From: an uncultured Bacteroidales bacterium
GTDB lineage: Bacteria > Bacteroidota > Bacteroidia > Bacteroidales > Muribaculaceae
DNA: 44,037 nucleotides
Assembly (NCBI GenBank): GCA_947175245.1
Contig: CAMWLW010000010.1
Location: 1-44,037 of the forward strand
Direction: 5' to 3'
This document shows positions 25,088 to 33,864 of the stretch, piece after piece; the stretch's first letter is position 1, and each line of letters begins with the position of its first letter. Both the position numbers and the translations under genes were made by a program. The notes under the pieces were generated by a model, which was not told the DNA's origin, made no database searches, and saw nothing but the letters and a program-made list of their open reading frames with translations.

Positions 25088-26191
25088 TTATTTATTGTTT
25101 AGTGCTTTTTCAAGGATTGCACGCATTATGGGCTCGAGCGTGTCGGAGTAGCGTATGAAGCCGAGATCGGTGAAGTGGATGCCGTCGATATAAGCCTCGT
25201 TGTCGTGGCCGGTCATGTCGGCCGACGGCAGGAAGTAGAAGTTGGGATAACGGGCGGCAAGCTGATCATATTTCTGCTTCATGAGGAAGTTGCGGTAGTC
25301 AACCTCGTGGCGCATCTTGTGGTCGAAGCGGGCATGAGGGAACTGCGGATCCTCGACAAAGAGAATAGGAATACCGGGATGGGCTTTCTCGAGAATCTCG
25401 ACAAAGGGCACCATGAGGGTGTCGATCTGCTCCTCGTTGACGTTGGGCACGAACTCGAGAACATACATCGAGGGGTCGGGTATGGCGGCCATGACCTCGG
25501 CAACCTCGAGGTCGAGCTGACCGTTGCCGCTGAAGCCGAAGTTAATCATCTGACGGTTGAGCCGGCGACACAGCTGATTAGTGTGTGCCATGCCGGGACG
25601 CGACGAGCATGCACCCTGAAGCAGGCTGGTGCCGTAGAACACCACGGGTTTCTCAACCTCGGGGAGCGCGATGGCCGGGGCCTTGAGGATGTGGTCGCCG
25701 TCGATACCGATATAGAGGCTGTCGATGCCGTCATACAGGGGGAGATAGAGCATATACTCGCGCATGACGGGATCCATGTTGCCGATTACCCTTGTCTCGG
25801 TCGACTTGTTCCAGATATCGGGGCGGGCCGAGTTGACGAATGTCCATGTCGAGTCGGGAAGCAGGGTGTAGAGGTCGAGACCGCGCACACCGGTGGGGGT
25901 CATGTGGTTCATATCAACCTTATAGACCGAGTTCCACTTGACGTGAATGGCAGGGGCGTCGCTGGCAAAGCGTATGGCCATGCCGGCGGGCTGGGTGCCG
26001 AGGTAGTAGATTGCGTCGCGCTTCACCTTGCTCTTGAGCGAATCGGGAAGGCGTTGGTAGCGTGATGATGTACAGGCATCGTCTACACCCTTGTTGATAA
26101 GGGGCAGTGAGTCGGCCGAGTGCCACTTGATGTCGGCGCCGCTGGCAGCCAACACCGTGAAAATGAACAGTAGTGAAAGTATCTTTTTCAT
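25088..26191 (-). CDS. GxDLY-SGNH hydrolase, copy 3 of 3 (probable carbohydrate esterase)
   Basis: A 367-aa exported paralog, transcribed first of the three. The signal peptide ends at about residue 19. GLDLYTL follows TGVR at about 101, nucleophile Ser189 lies in FYGTSLLQGA, Asn223 in GFSGNG, and the Asp-His pair in YIDGIHFTD. Block I has Gly-Ala (GAC) where the other copies have Gly-Gly, a small change next to the oxyanion hole. It starts 16 bp after the membrane acyltransferase gene, placing acyl removal and acyl transfer side by side in one transcript. Confidence 0.9.
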   Translation of the reverse strand: MKKILSLLFIFTVLAASGADIKWHSADSLPLINKGVDDACTSSRYQRLPDSLKSKVKRDAIYYLGTQPAGMAIRFASDAPAIHVKWNSVYKVDMNHMTPTGVRGLDLYTLLPDSTWTFVNSARPDIWNKSTETRVIGNMDPVMREYMLYLPLYDGIDSLYIGIDGDHILKAPAIALPEVEKPVVFYGTSLLQGACSSRPGMAHTNQLCRRLNRQMINFGFSGNGQLDLEVAEVMAAIPDPSMYVLEFVPNVNEEQIDTLMVPFVEILEKAHPGIPILFVEDPQFPHARFDHKMRHEVDYRNFLMKQKYDQLAARYPNFYFLPSADMTGHDNEAYIDGIHFTDLGFIRYSDTLEPIMRAILEKALNNK

Positions 26192-26207
26192 AATGCAATG
26201 ATATGTT

Positions 26208-27686
26208 TTAAGTTCTCCAGTAAAGTTTGGCCTTAGAGAAGCCGGCTGCCACAGCGATGGCGAGGGCGGTGAACACGATGCCGCGAGCCCATGCCAGGAA
26301 CTGGCTCGAAGCCCAGAAATCGGTAAGCGAGTCGCCGATGTTGAGCAGGTTCAGAATCGGGAAGATGAACATAGCCGGGGCAACGTAGGCTATCATCGGG
26401 TTCTTGCCGGCGAGCGCGAACGGCGATGTGACTACGCGCCAGCGGTAGACGTCACACACAATGACGAGCATGGCGAGGCAGTAGAACGCGAGACCCGAAG
26501 TGACGAAATAGTAGCTGAATGTGGGGTCGTCCTTGCGTATGCCTCCCTGAAAGGCCTCGAAGAAGAGACCGAGAAGGAGGGCGAATGCACCGGCCTTGAC
26601 AAGATGGCTGAGCACCTTACGGTCAGACGGCATGCGGTGGGCGAAGTAAACTGCCATCGAGGTCAGAATGACGCTGATGTAGAGGTTCTCGACAAGATGA
26701 CGGCCATACAGGAGGGTCACATTCACGACGATGAGCGCGAGCGACAGGATGGCGACCATGGCGGTAGAGAACGCGCGACGCGACTGGGTCGAGCTCTCGG
26801 TGGCTCCGCCATTGAGAATCCACGCGCGCAGGTGTTCACCGGCGATGGTGCCTGGGATGATAACAAAGAGATACTTGAGGAACTCAAAGCGATAGAGCCA
26901 TGCAAACGGAGTCCAGTTGTAGACGGCCTGCTGCCATGAGCCGGCAGCATCCTTGCAAAGCAAGATGGCCATGAGGAACGGCAGAATGGCGAGACGTGCC
27001 ACGGGCTTGCCCATGGTGAGCACGTAGACTATGACGCCGAAGGCTGCCATGTTGCCGAGCAGCAGAATGATGATGTTGCTCTTGTAGAGGATATTGTCGA
27101 GGTGCTTGTCGAAGATGGCGAAGTTGCCGGGATTGGTCGACATGAAGTCCTCGGGCAACGTGACGTGGCTCTCGGCCCAGCCCATGATGAAACAGGCGAG
27201 GATGAAGCCGACGAGCGGCACGGCGATGCGCACGGCACGACTCGGATTACCCGGCAGACGGCTGAACAGGAGGAACAGCACGAAGAAGGCGCCGATGGTA
27301 ACGCCCCATATCTGCGGGTCGGCAGGGTGACCGAGGGTGCCCGAGAGTATCCAGGGGTAGCAATTCTGGATGAAGATGGCGAAGAAAGCGAGCTTGAGGC
27401 CGCGCCAGATGCCTTCGAGCATTATGGTGAGACGTCGGGTGCCACGCGAGCGACGGCTACCCACCGAGAACGGCATGGCAGCACCCATAGCGAAGAGGAA
27501 GAACGGGAAAACGAGGTCAACCCATGTGATGCCGTAGATCGAGGGGTCGAAGCCGACACCGGGAGGAACCTGACAGTGGGAGTTCCAATGAGGAAGCACC
27601 CAGTTGATGATTGAACCACACAATATCATCATGGCTATTGTGAGGCCTCGCATGGCGTCGAGGGAATCAGCGCGGAATGGTTTCAT
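26208..27686 (-). CDS. Membrane acyltransferase, DUF5009/HGSNAT-like
   Basis: A 492-aa polytopic inner-membrane protein with about 10-12 hydrophobic segments. The opening DSLDAMRGLTIAMMILCG, with Arg before Gly-Leu, and the early WVDLVFPFFLFAMGAAMPF are typical of the DUF5009 family. That family is related to heparan-alpha-glucosaminide N-acetyltransferase (HGSNAT) and other transmembrane acyltransferases that move acetyl from cytoplasmic acetyl-CoA to an extracytoplasmic sugar. The last segment contains the conserved AGKNPMIAYV motif. No signal peptide apart from the first membrane segment. Encoded between a GHL10 protein and three esterases, it may re-acetylate an amino sugar in the periplasm before import, or modify a cell-surface glycan. 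This is inference from family and context. Confidence 0.82.
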   Translation of the reverse strand: MKPFRADSLDAMRGLTIAMMILCGSIINWVLPHWNSHCQVPPGVGFDPSIYGITWVDLVFPFFLFAMGAAMPFSVGSRRSRGTRRLTIMLEGIWRGLKLAFFAIFIQNCYPWILSGTLGHPADPQIWGVTIGAFFVLFLLFSRLPGNPSRAVRIAVPLVGFILACFIMGWAESHVTLPEDFMSTNPGNFAIFDKHLDNILYKSNIIILLLGNMAAFGVIVYVLTMGKPVARLAILPFLMAILLCKDAAGSWQQAVYNWTPFAWLYRFEFLKYLFVIIPGTIAGEHLRAWILNGGATESSTQSRRAFSTAMVAILSLALIVVNVTLLYGRHLVENLYISVILTSMAVYFAHRMPSDRKVLSHLVKAGAFALLLGLFFEAFQGGIRKDDPTFSYYFVTSGLAFYCLAMLVIVCDVYRWRVVTSPFALAGKNPMIAYVAPAMFIFPILNLLNIGDSLTDFWASSQFLAWARGIVFTALAIAVAAGFSKAKLYWRT

Positions 27687-27744
27687 TGAGTAAATGTGAT
27701 TTTTTGGGGGATGAATTATTCTTAAATTAACTAATAGTCTAATT

Positions 27745-29058
27745 TCAGTCGTCGGTCATGGCTGCATGCACGGCCTCGCGCAGGGCATCAAACCAGCCGG
27801 TGCGTATGATGTGGGCGAGCTCGAACACCATGACGCCGTCGCTCTCGCGTATGTTCATCTCGACGGCACGCTTGAACTCGTTGACATCGGTATCATAGTC
27901 GACCACATACAGGCCGCCCTGGAATGGACGGTCGCCGAGGAGCATGCGGCTATAGCGGCAGGCACCCTCGACACACAGGTGATCGCCCGTCTGCCACTGC
28001 GAGTCGGTCTCGTTCTTGACAAGGCCGTTTGAGCTGTAATAGTCGTCGAGCGAGATGCACTTGTAGTAGTTGCCGTTGGTGTACAGGTCGAGCAGCGGCG
28101 CCAGGGCATACTCGCGGTAGCGCGGCGTGGCCCAGTCGAAGTGCTCGGAGGGGTCATACTCGGGGCCGGCCCAGTTGACGCCAACCTCATAGTAGCTGGG
28201 GTACCAGGCGCCGGTGTATGCACCGAATTTCAGGTCGGGGTTGATAGCTTTGAGCTTGGCGCGCGTGTCGGCAAAGAAGTTGTAGATGACCGATGCACGC
28301 CACTCGAGCCACTTCTTGAAGTGGGGCCCCTCGACGCGGTCGTATGAGCCGTCGGGGCGTTCAACCCACTCGTAGATATCCTCGGGGAAACGGTCGACCT
28401 TGACGCCGGCATACTCTTCAAACATGCGCAGGCTCTGGGGCGAGAAGTCGCTGGTGATGTTGTCATAGCGGCAACGGTCGACGAGGATGCCGTCGACGGG
28501 ATAACGCGACGCACACTCGAGCACGAGACTCTGCTCATAGTCCTGCACCTGCTTGAGGGCGGGATTGCAGAACGCCGTGCCGGGGCCTTCGTTCTCGGGC
28601 GCGGGGATGATGCCCTTGCCGGGGACGTAGTTCTGCGAGCGCCAGGCGAGGGTATCGCCGCTGAGGACGCCGCCACCACGCACAAACCACGGGTAGCTCT
28701 CGCAGAAGATGTTGAACGCAGCATAGGAGGTGAGGCCGTGAGCCTTGGCCGACTTCAGGACGACATCGAGATAGTCGTATGAGGGGTCGATGCGCACACC
28801 TTTCCAGTCGAGCAGGCGCGGAGCGATGTCGCTCTTGTAGCCGACCGAGCTGCCGGTGTTGCGCACGTCGATAACGACGGTGTTGAAGCCGCAGTCAACA
28901 ATCTTGTCCATATAATAGTCGACCGAGTCGGGACATGTGAAGCGAGTCCACATGCCCGACAGGTCGAGCCACATTATATTATTTTTGGGCGCATGGCCGG
29001 CGGCAAGCGCTGTGAGCGCCGCCACGGCGAGCGACAGGGTCAGTAACAGTCGGCGCAT
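27745..29058 (-). CDS. GHL10-family (glycosyl hydrolase-like 10) TIM-barrel protein, copy A
   Basis: A 437-aa exported protein with an N-terminal signal peptide (ending near AAG, residue 21). The barrel start (NIMWLDLSGMWTRFTCPDSVDYYMDKIVDCGFNTVVIDVRNTG) and the strand bearing VDGILVDRCRYDN match the GHL10 group (PF02638-like), whose members are presumed glycoside hydrolases. The Asp and Arg of LVDRCRYD and Asp in VVIDVR are candidate active-site residues. The start codon overlaps the stop of the phosphoesterase by 1 bp (TAATG). A second GHL10 protein lies one gene upstream and shares WASP/WAGPEYD and GAYTGAWY/GCYVGAWY blocks. Two GHL10 enzymes in one locus suggest two steps on the same glycan. 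The specificity is unknown. Confidence 0.82.
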   Translation of the reverse strand: MRRLLLTLSLAVAALTALAAGHAPKNNIMWLDLSGMWTRFTCPDSVDYYMDKIVDCGFNTVVIDVRNTGSSVGYKSDIAPRLLDWKGVRIDPSYDYLDVVLKSAKAHGLTSYAAFNIFCESYPWFVRGGGVLSGDTLAWRSQNYVPGKGIIPAPENEGPGTAFCNPALKQVQDYEQSLVLECASRYPVDGILVDRCRYDNITSDFSPQSLRMFEEYAGVKVDRFPEDIYEWVERPDGSYDRVEGPHFKKWLEWRASVIYNFFADTRAKLKAINPDLKFGAYTGAWYPSYYEVGVNWAGPEYDPSEHFDWATPRYREYALAPLLDLYTNGNYYKCISLDDYYSSNGLVKNETDSQWQTGDHLCVEGACRYSRMLLGDRPFQGGLYVVDYDTDVNEFKRAVEMNIRESDGVMVFELAHIIRTGWFDALREAVHAAMTDD

Positions 29059-30488
29059 TATTCAATCACGGTAGGCTCGGCGACGTAGACGTTGCCGAAA
29101 CGGTCGGTCGCACGGACTGATATCTTGGCACCGGCCTTAACGGGACGGGCGCGGAACATGTGGGGATTGGCCGAGGCCGATGTCCACGAGTATTTGAGTT
29201 TTGAACGGTCGGCGATAAGCGACACCGTGTAGGGGTCGCGTGCGACGAACTGTGTCATCTCGGCCACGGGCTCACCGTCCTCGAGGAGCTCGATTTTCCA
29301 CTTAGAGTCGGCATTCCAGACGTTTGCCACCACATCCTCGGGAGCCTCGGGGGTTGCGCCGGGCAGGTAGACGCGCATCTGGTAGTCGCGGTCGTGGCCT
29401 GTGCCCATGTAGTACCACTCGAAGTCGTCGCCGTTGACTTTGTAGATGCCATAGCCGCGGGGGGTGCCGTCCTCACACTCCTTGGTCTGCCACCACAGGC
29501 CGCAGCCCGAGGCGGTGTTGTGCTCATAGAGGTTGTCGGCATGCTCGACGTTGCGGTTCCAGTGCATGTGGCCTGTTAGCATGTGCACATTGTAGGGCTT
29601 GAGAAGCTCGATGAGGTGGTTGGCGTTGACGGTCTCCTCGGCAACCGAGCGGCCGTCGTAGCGGAAGGGCAGATTGCCGGCCTCGTTCTTCAGGGGTATG
29701 TGCATGAAGAATACTACGGACGAGCCCTCGGGCACGTTGGCGAGATCCTGTTCAAGCCAGCGGAATGTGCGCTCGTCGATATATCCCATATAGAAGTAGT
29801 CGCGGCCCAGATAGAAGCAGTTGTCGACGGCAATGTAGTGAACGTTGCCGCGGTTGAACGAGTAGTTGCTGGGGCCGAAGTGTGACTCGAAGCGACGCTG
29901 AGAGGTCTCGTGCGTGCGGCCATAATACTGCTCGTCGTGATTGCCCATGACGTGATAAACGGGGAAACCGAAGCCGGCGCGGTGACGCAGGGCCGAGGGA
30001 TAAAGCTCGGGATGGTCGCCGACGATGTCGCCGCAGTCGAGGCCGAAGGCATCAACGTCGCCGAGCGACTTGATGTGCTCGCGGGCCTCGGCAACCTGTT
30101 GGTCATACTCGCCGAGCTCTTCCTCGGCGACAACCTGGATGTCGGCCTGGACCATGAAGACGTGGTTGCGGTCGTCGCGCAGGTTCTTGATGAGGTTGAA
30201 GTCATAGTAGTTGTCGGCGGCGGTGAGAGGCTTATAGAACAGGGGGTGATTGAGCGAGTCGACGGGAGGCAGATAGCCCGAGGGGGTTGAAACGCTTACA
30301 TAGTTAGCGTCGGGGCTGACGGTGAACTTGAAGACGCCGTTGGCATCGGTCACCGTACAGTTGTAACCGTCGCTGACGGTGACGCCGGCCAAAGGCGTGC
30401 GACCCGAACGGACTGTACCGTAGATGTCGGTAGCCACAGCCGAGAGCGACGTTATGAGAGAGAGTGTGAGTGAAAGAATTAATTTCAT
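29058..30488 (-). CDS. Exported calcineurin-like metallophosphoesterase
   Basis: A 476-aa protein. I chose the ATG at 30488 (MKLILSLTLSL, a signal peptide ending near residue 20) over a longer in-frame start at 30539 that lies in the upstream hairpin. The N-terminal beta domain (about 21-95, DIYGTVRSGRTPLAGVTVSD) is carboxypeptidase-regulatory-like, as in the MetallophosN family. The catalytic core has QADIQ (Asp116), GDIVGD (153-158), GNHDE (182-186) and LTGHMHWN, the standard dimetal motifs, with Gln replacing His in DxH. A C-terminal beta domain follows (about 370-476). In a PUL it may remove phosphate from a phosphorylated glycan or cleave a phosphodiester linkage. The substrate is not known. 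Confidence 0.88.
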   Translation of the reverse strand: MKLILSLTLSLITSLSAVATDIYGTVRSGRTPLAGVTVSDGYNCTVTDANGVFKFTVSPDANYVSVSTPSGYLPPVDSLNHPLFYKPLTAADNYYDFNLIKNLRDDRNHVFMVQADIQVVAEEELGEYDQQVAEAREHIKSLGDVDAFGLDCGDIVGDHPELYPSALRHRAGFGFPVYHVMGNHDEQYYGRTHETSQRRFESHFGPSNYSFNRGNVHYIAVDNCFYLGRDYFYMGYIDERTFRWLEQDLANVPEGSSVVFFMHIPLKNEAGNLPFRYDGRSVAEETVNANHLIELLKPYNVHMLTGHMHWNRNVEHADNLYEHNTASGCGLWWQTKECEDGTPRGYGIYKVNGDDFEWYYMGTGHDRDYQMRVYLPGATPEAPEDVVANVWNADSKWKIELLEDGEPVAEMTQFVARDPYTVSLIADRSKLKYSWTSASANPHMFRARPVKAGAKISVRATDRFGNVYVAEPTVIE

Positions 30489-30525
30489 ATTGTATGAATT
30501 TGGTTGAAACGATTGGATGGAACAA

Positions 30526-30559
30526 GCCCCGCGCAGCATTGTGATGCGCGGCGCGGGGC
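30526..30559 (-). terminator. GC-rich intra-operon hairpin before the phosphoesterase gene
   Basis: GCCCCGCGC (30526-30534) pairs with GCGCGGGGC (30551-30559), and GCAT/ATGC (30536-30539 with 30544-30547) forms an inner stem. On the minus strand only a weak T-rich flank (TTGTTCC) follows. It lies 26 bp after the stop of GHL10 copy B and probably reduces read-through or protects the 3' end of the susCD-side message, similar to the hairpin at 7545-7576 in PUL 1. Confidence 0.55.
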
Positions 30560-30585
30560 GTTATGAGGGTTAAAAGTTGACGCGA

Positions 30586-32097
30586 TTACTTGGCAGGCTC
30601 CTGAGAGGCAGACTCAGTATACTCAAAAGGATAATAATGGAGCGCCTGTGTGACAGGAATCCAATACTCGGGTGAGCTCTGGAGGTGGCAGATGTCGAAG
30701 AGGAAGAAGCCGTCAAGAGCGTTGCGGCAAGCACCTACTACATCGTATGCGGCACGCATGAAGTCAATCTTGGTCCAGTCGGTGGGGCCACCTTCGCCAT
30801 CGTTGCGAATATCCCAAAGATAGTCACGGTTCTCGGTGGGGAAGTTGCCGAAGTCGGTACCACCCACAACGGTTGTAGCACCCATCACGCGCTCCATGCC
30901 GTTGATAGCGAAGCCCTGTGAGGTCCAGTCGTTAGTGCCGAACACTGCGTTAGGCTTGGCATAGCAACCGAGGATGAGCAGGTCAACGTGGTCAGCATAA
31001 CCGGTGGGGATATACTCGTCATTGCACCATGCCTCGGCACCCTTGCTGACATTGCGGATATCATACTCGGGCGAAGCCCAGTTAACACCGTTCTGATAGT
31101 AAGAAGCATACCAGGCGCCAACGTAGCAACCGAACGAGATACCGGGATGAACCTCGTGAGCCTTGGCAGCACATGCCTCAACGAGGTCGTGCATGGTCTG
31201 GGCACGGAAAGTCCACCATTCCTTATAATATTTGGGGAAGTTAGAGGTAGGCACTGCGCTTGCACCGAGGGGCATTACATCGTCGGGCCAGTTGGTTAAC
31301 GTCTCGCCGATATACTCCTCAAAGAGACCGCGTGTGAGGTCAGAGAAGTCGGTGGTGCAGTCTTTGTAACGACCGCGGTCGAGCACGATACCGTCAAGAT
31401 CCTGATACTTGGCAACATCGGCAACAAGGCCGAGGATGAGTTTCTGCACCTCGGGATGGTGGGGATTGAAGAAACGCTCGCCGCCGGTGGTGAGCTCCAT
31501 CTGGTTAACGAGTTTCTTCTCACCGGTAACGGGGTCGGTGTAGTTGATGGTATTGACCATGTCGCGCTTTGAAGCATCACGGAATACCATGCCGTAGCCT
31601 GTAGGCTCGATCATACCGTTATTGATGAAGTTACCGCCAACCATAGTGTTGAGAGCGGCGTGTACACGCAGACCCTCGGCATGAGCGGCATCAATCCATG
31701 CCTGAAGATAGTCCCACGACTCGGTACGTGTGGTGGGCAGGAAGCGTGAGGTCTTTTCCTCGACGATACGCTGCCAGGTGTACAGGGTGGTAACCTGGTC
31801 GACAAGATCGGTCTTGAACAGGACGTCACCATTGGTGGGGCGGACGTCAACGAGCAGATCGGTAAAACCTGCTTCCTTAGCTTTCAGAACATAGGCAGTG
31901 ATGCCTTCCTTGCTGTTAGCCACGCCGGGGAAGTTAGCAGCGGCATCAACCCAGATATAGGCCGGTTTATAGTGGGGCTCACCATAGAAGTCGTTCCAAT
32001 ATTTGGGGCACTCGTCGTCACCACAACCGGTGAGAGAGACGATGCCTGTGGCTCCGAGAGCCACAAGCATTGTTTTGAATATCTTGTTAAATTTCAT
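30586..32097 (-). CDS. GHL10-family TIM-barrel lipoprotein, copy B
   Basis: A 503-aa lipoprotein (lipobox LTGC, Cys25, followed by acidic GDDE as in surface-exported lipoproteins). The TIM-barrel of the glycosyl-hydrolase-like 10 group starts at KPAYIWVDAAANFP. Candidate active-site strands are DLLVDVRPTNGD and LDGIVLDRGRYKD, the latter directly comparable with VDGILVDRCRYDN in copy A. As a surface lipoprotein it could make the first cut before SusCD import, with copy A (SpI signal, periplasmic) acting afterwards. Glycosidase activity is inferred from fold and context only. It is 14 bp downstream of the DUF5018-like lipoprotein gene. Confidence 0.82.
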   Translation of the reverse strand: MKFNKIFKTMLVALGATGIVSLTGCGDDECPKYWNDFYGEPHYKPAYIWVDAAANFPGVANSKEGITAYVLKAKEAGFTDLLVDVRPTNGDVLFKTDLVDQVTTLYTWQRIVEEKTSRFLPTTRTESWDYLQAWIDAAHAEGLRVHAALNTMVGGNFINNGMIEPTGYGMVFRDASKRDMVNTINYTDPVTGEKKLVNQMELTTGGERFFNPHHPEVQKLILGLVADVAKYQDLDGIVLDRGRYKDCTTDFSDLTRGLFEEYIGETLTNWPDDVMPLGASAVPTSNFPKYYKEWWTFRAQTMHDLVEACAAKAHEVHPGISFGCYVGAWYASYYQNGVNWASPEYDIRNVSKGAEAWCNDEYIPTGYADHVDLLILGCYAKPNAVFGTNDWTSQGFAINGMERVMGATTVVGGTDFGNFPTENRDYLWDIRNDGEGGPTDWTKIDFMRAAYDVVGACRNALDGFFLFDICHLQSSPEYWIPVTQALHYYPFEYTESASQEPAK

Positions 32098-32111
32098 GGG
32101 AATGATTGGTT

Positions 32112-33839
32112 TTACTTATCGATACAGTCAACGCGGAAACATCCGATATAGCCGTTGGTGAAGAGGAAGTAGCCATACATGAAGAATCCACTCTCATCAA
32201 CCCACAGCCTAACGTCATTACCATTACCGGCCACACCTGTGAATCCGGCGTTCATAGCACCTACCTGGTGGTTGAGGTTAAGACCGTTCCAGAACATGTT
32301 AATGCACTCTTTGGTCATATCGTCGCCTGACGTTACATCAAGGAAGAACAGCATATCGTTCTCACCCCACGGGAACGTGTTGACCGAGTTGTGGAAGAAG
32401 TACATGTTCTTGTTGAACTCTACATAGTCGCAGGCATTCATAATCCAGTTACCGGCATCGGCCTGACCACCGTCTGACTCGCTTTCACGCTTCTTGGTGT
32501 TGGGTAAACCAATTACTTTGGGAGCGTTAGTGGCACCGTTATACATGACAGGTCCACGCTTGCCATTGACTGTAGCATAGAATACCGAGAAGTAATCGGC
32601 AGTAGGATCAGTTGCACTTGTAGGAGCGATGTCAGCGTGTCCCCAGGGTGTAGAGGCGATGCCCGACAGGGTGAACACCTCCGATTTTCCAAGAACGCCG
32701 TCTTTGACAAACCAGCGGCAAGCCTGGAGGCTGGTACCGTTGAGAGTGGTGACGATGACAGCATCTTTGGTGATATCACCATAGACTGATACGCGCTCGC
32801 CTGCACCATATACGCTTTGGTCGATGAGCAGTGTACCGGGATCGTCGAGGCCCTTGAATACCCACAGTTTGAACATAGCCTCCTTGTCGTTGAACTTAGA
32901 GTTAACGATGATATTGCCGGCGTTATCACTGGTCATGTTGTGGTTCATACCGTTAGGAATAATGCTCATGTCAAGACGCTTGCCTGTATCGGTACCCTTC
33001 TTGGCGTCGAGAACTATGGCCTGCATATTACCTTTCTCGTTGAGGATAAGGTAGTTGTTGGTGACACCGAAGCCGGTCTGGGCATCCTGGATTGTATAGC
33101 CGGCCTGCTTCCATGTCTTGGTCCAAAGAACTGTCTGAGAGCCTTCGCGGAATCCGAATTGAATCTTATTGGGCTCACCCTTGGCAAATGTGTACACAGT
33201 CTTGTCAACACCGTTCTGGGCATAAACTGTGATATAAGCGCCCTCAGCATCAAAGTCGAAAGGTTCAACCGAGATATCAGGGACTACAGTAGCGTGAGGA
33301 GAGAACTCAAATGTAGCTGTCTGGGGCTCAAGATCCTCCTCGGCAGTAAGTATAGTAATGACATTAAGTTCGTGGTCAATGATACAACTGAGACCCGACT
33401 CGAGAGTCATGTCGGTCATGGTCGACTCCCAGTAAGGCAAAATCTCGCCGGTAACAGAATAGCGAGTCTTGACACCCTGAGCGTTGGTAACTGTGATATA
33501 GTTGGTCTTTGAGAGATCCATCGTGGTCAACGCAGGCTCGATGGTGGCGTTTGTAGCAAGAGCTGCGGTAAGACGCACGTTCTTGATCAACTCGGGATCC
33601 ATAGGGCTATCGCTCTCCACCGGATAGGTCTCGGTGAAGCGTACAAGGATGGTATGATTCTCATAGTCGATAACACCCTGAAAGTTATTAGCAGAAGAAT
33701 CGTCGCCTACAATCTGGGCAGTAAGCGCCAAAATGCCACGTTCGTCTCCGTTGGAGCTAACGACCTCGGGGTCATGACACCCCTGGAACAGGAGTGTCAT
33801 GCCGGCGGCGGTCAATATAGATAATATTTTTGTCTTCAT
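32112..33839 (-). CDS. DUF5018-like surface lipoprotein, probable glycan-binding protein
   Basis: A 575-aa lipoprotein (lipobox FQGC, Cys21). The N-terminal half has two repeated beta modules of the DUF5018 type (about 35-130 and 135-215). Each contains a strand pattern with sITVxxxxG: YITVTNAQGVKTRYSV in the first and YITVYAQNGVDKTVYTF in the second. The C-terminal 350 residues look like a beta-propeller or similar repeat fold with many Trp and Asn residues. It occupies the SGBP position immediately after SusD, so a role in surface capture of the glycan is likely. No catalytic motif recognised. Confidence 0.8.
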   Translation of the reverse strand: MKTKILSILTAAGMTLLFQGCHDPEVVSSNGDERGILALTAQIVGDDSSANNFQGVIDYENHTILVRFTETYPVESDSPMDPELIKNVRLTAALATNATIEPALTTMDLSKTNYITVTNAQGVKTRYSVTGEILPYWESTMTDMTLESGLSCIIDHELNVITILTAEEDLEPQTATFEFSPHATVVPDISVEPFDFDAEGAYITVYAQNGVDKTVYTFAKGEPNKIQFGFREGSQTVLWTKTWKQAGYTIQDAQTGFGVTNNYLILNEKGNMQAIVLDAKKGTDTGKRLDMSIIPNGMNHNMTSDNAGNIIVNSKFNDKEAMFKLWVFKGLDDPGTLLIDQSVYGAGERVSVYGDITKDAVIVTTLNGTSLQACRWFVKDGVLGKSEVFTLSGIASTPWGHADIAPTSATDPTADYFSVFYATVNGKRGPVMYNGATNAPKVIGLPNTKKRESESDGGQADAGNWIMNACDYVEFNKNMYFFHNSVNTFPWGENDMLFFLDVTSGDDMTKECINMFWNGLNLNHQVGAMNAGFTGVAGNGNDVRLWVDESGFFMYGYFLFTNGYIGCFRVDCIDK

Positions 33840-33864
33840 AATGATTTACTGTCTTAATGGTTGG

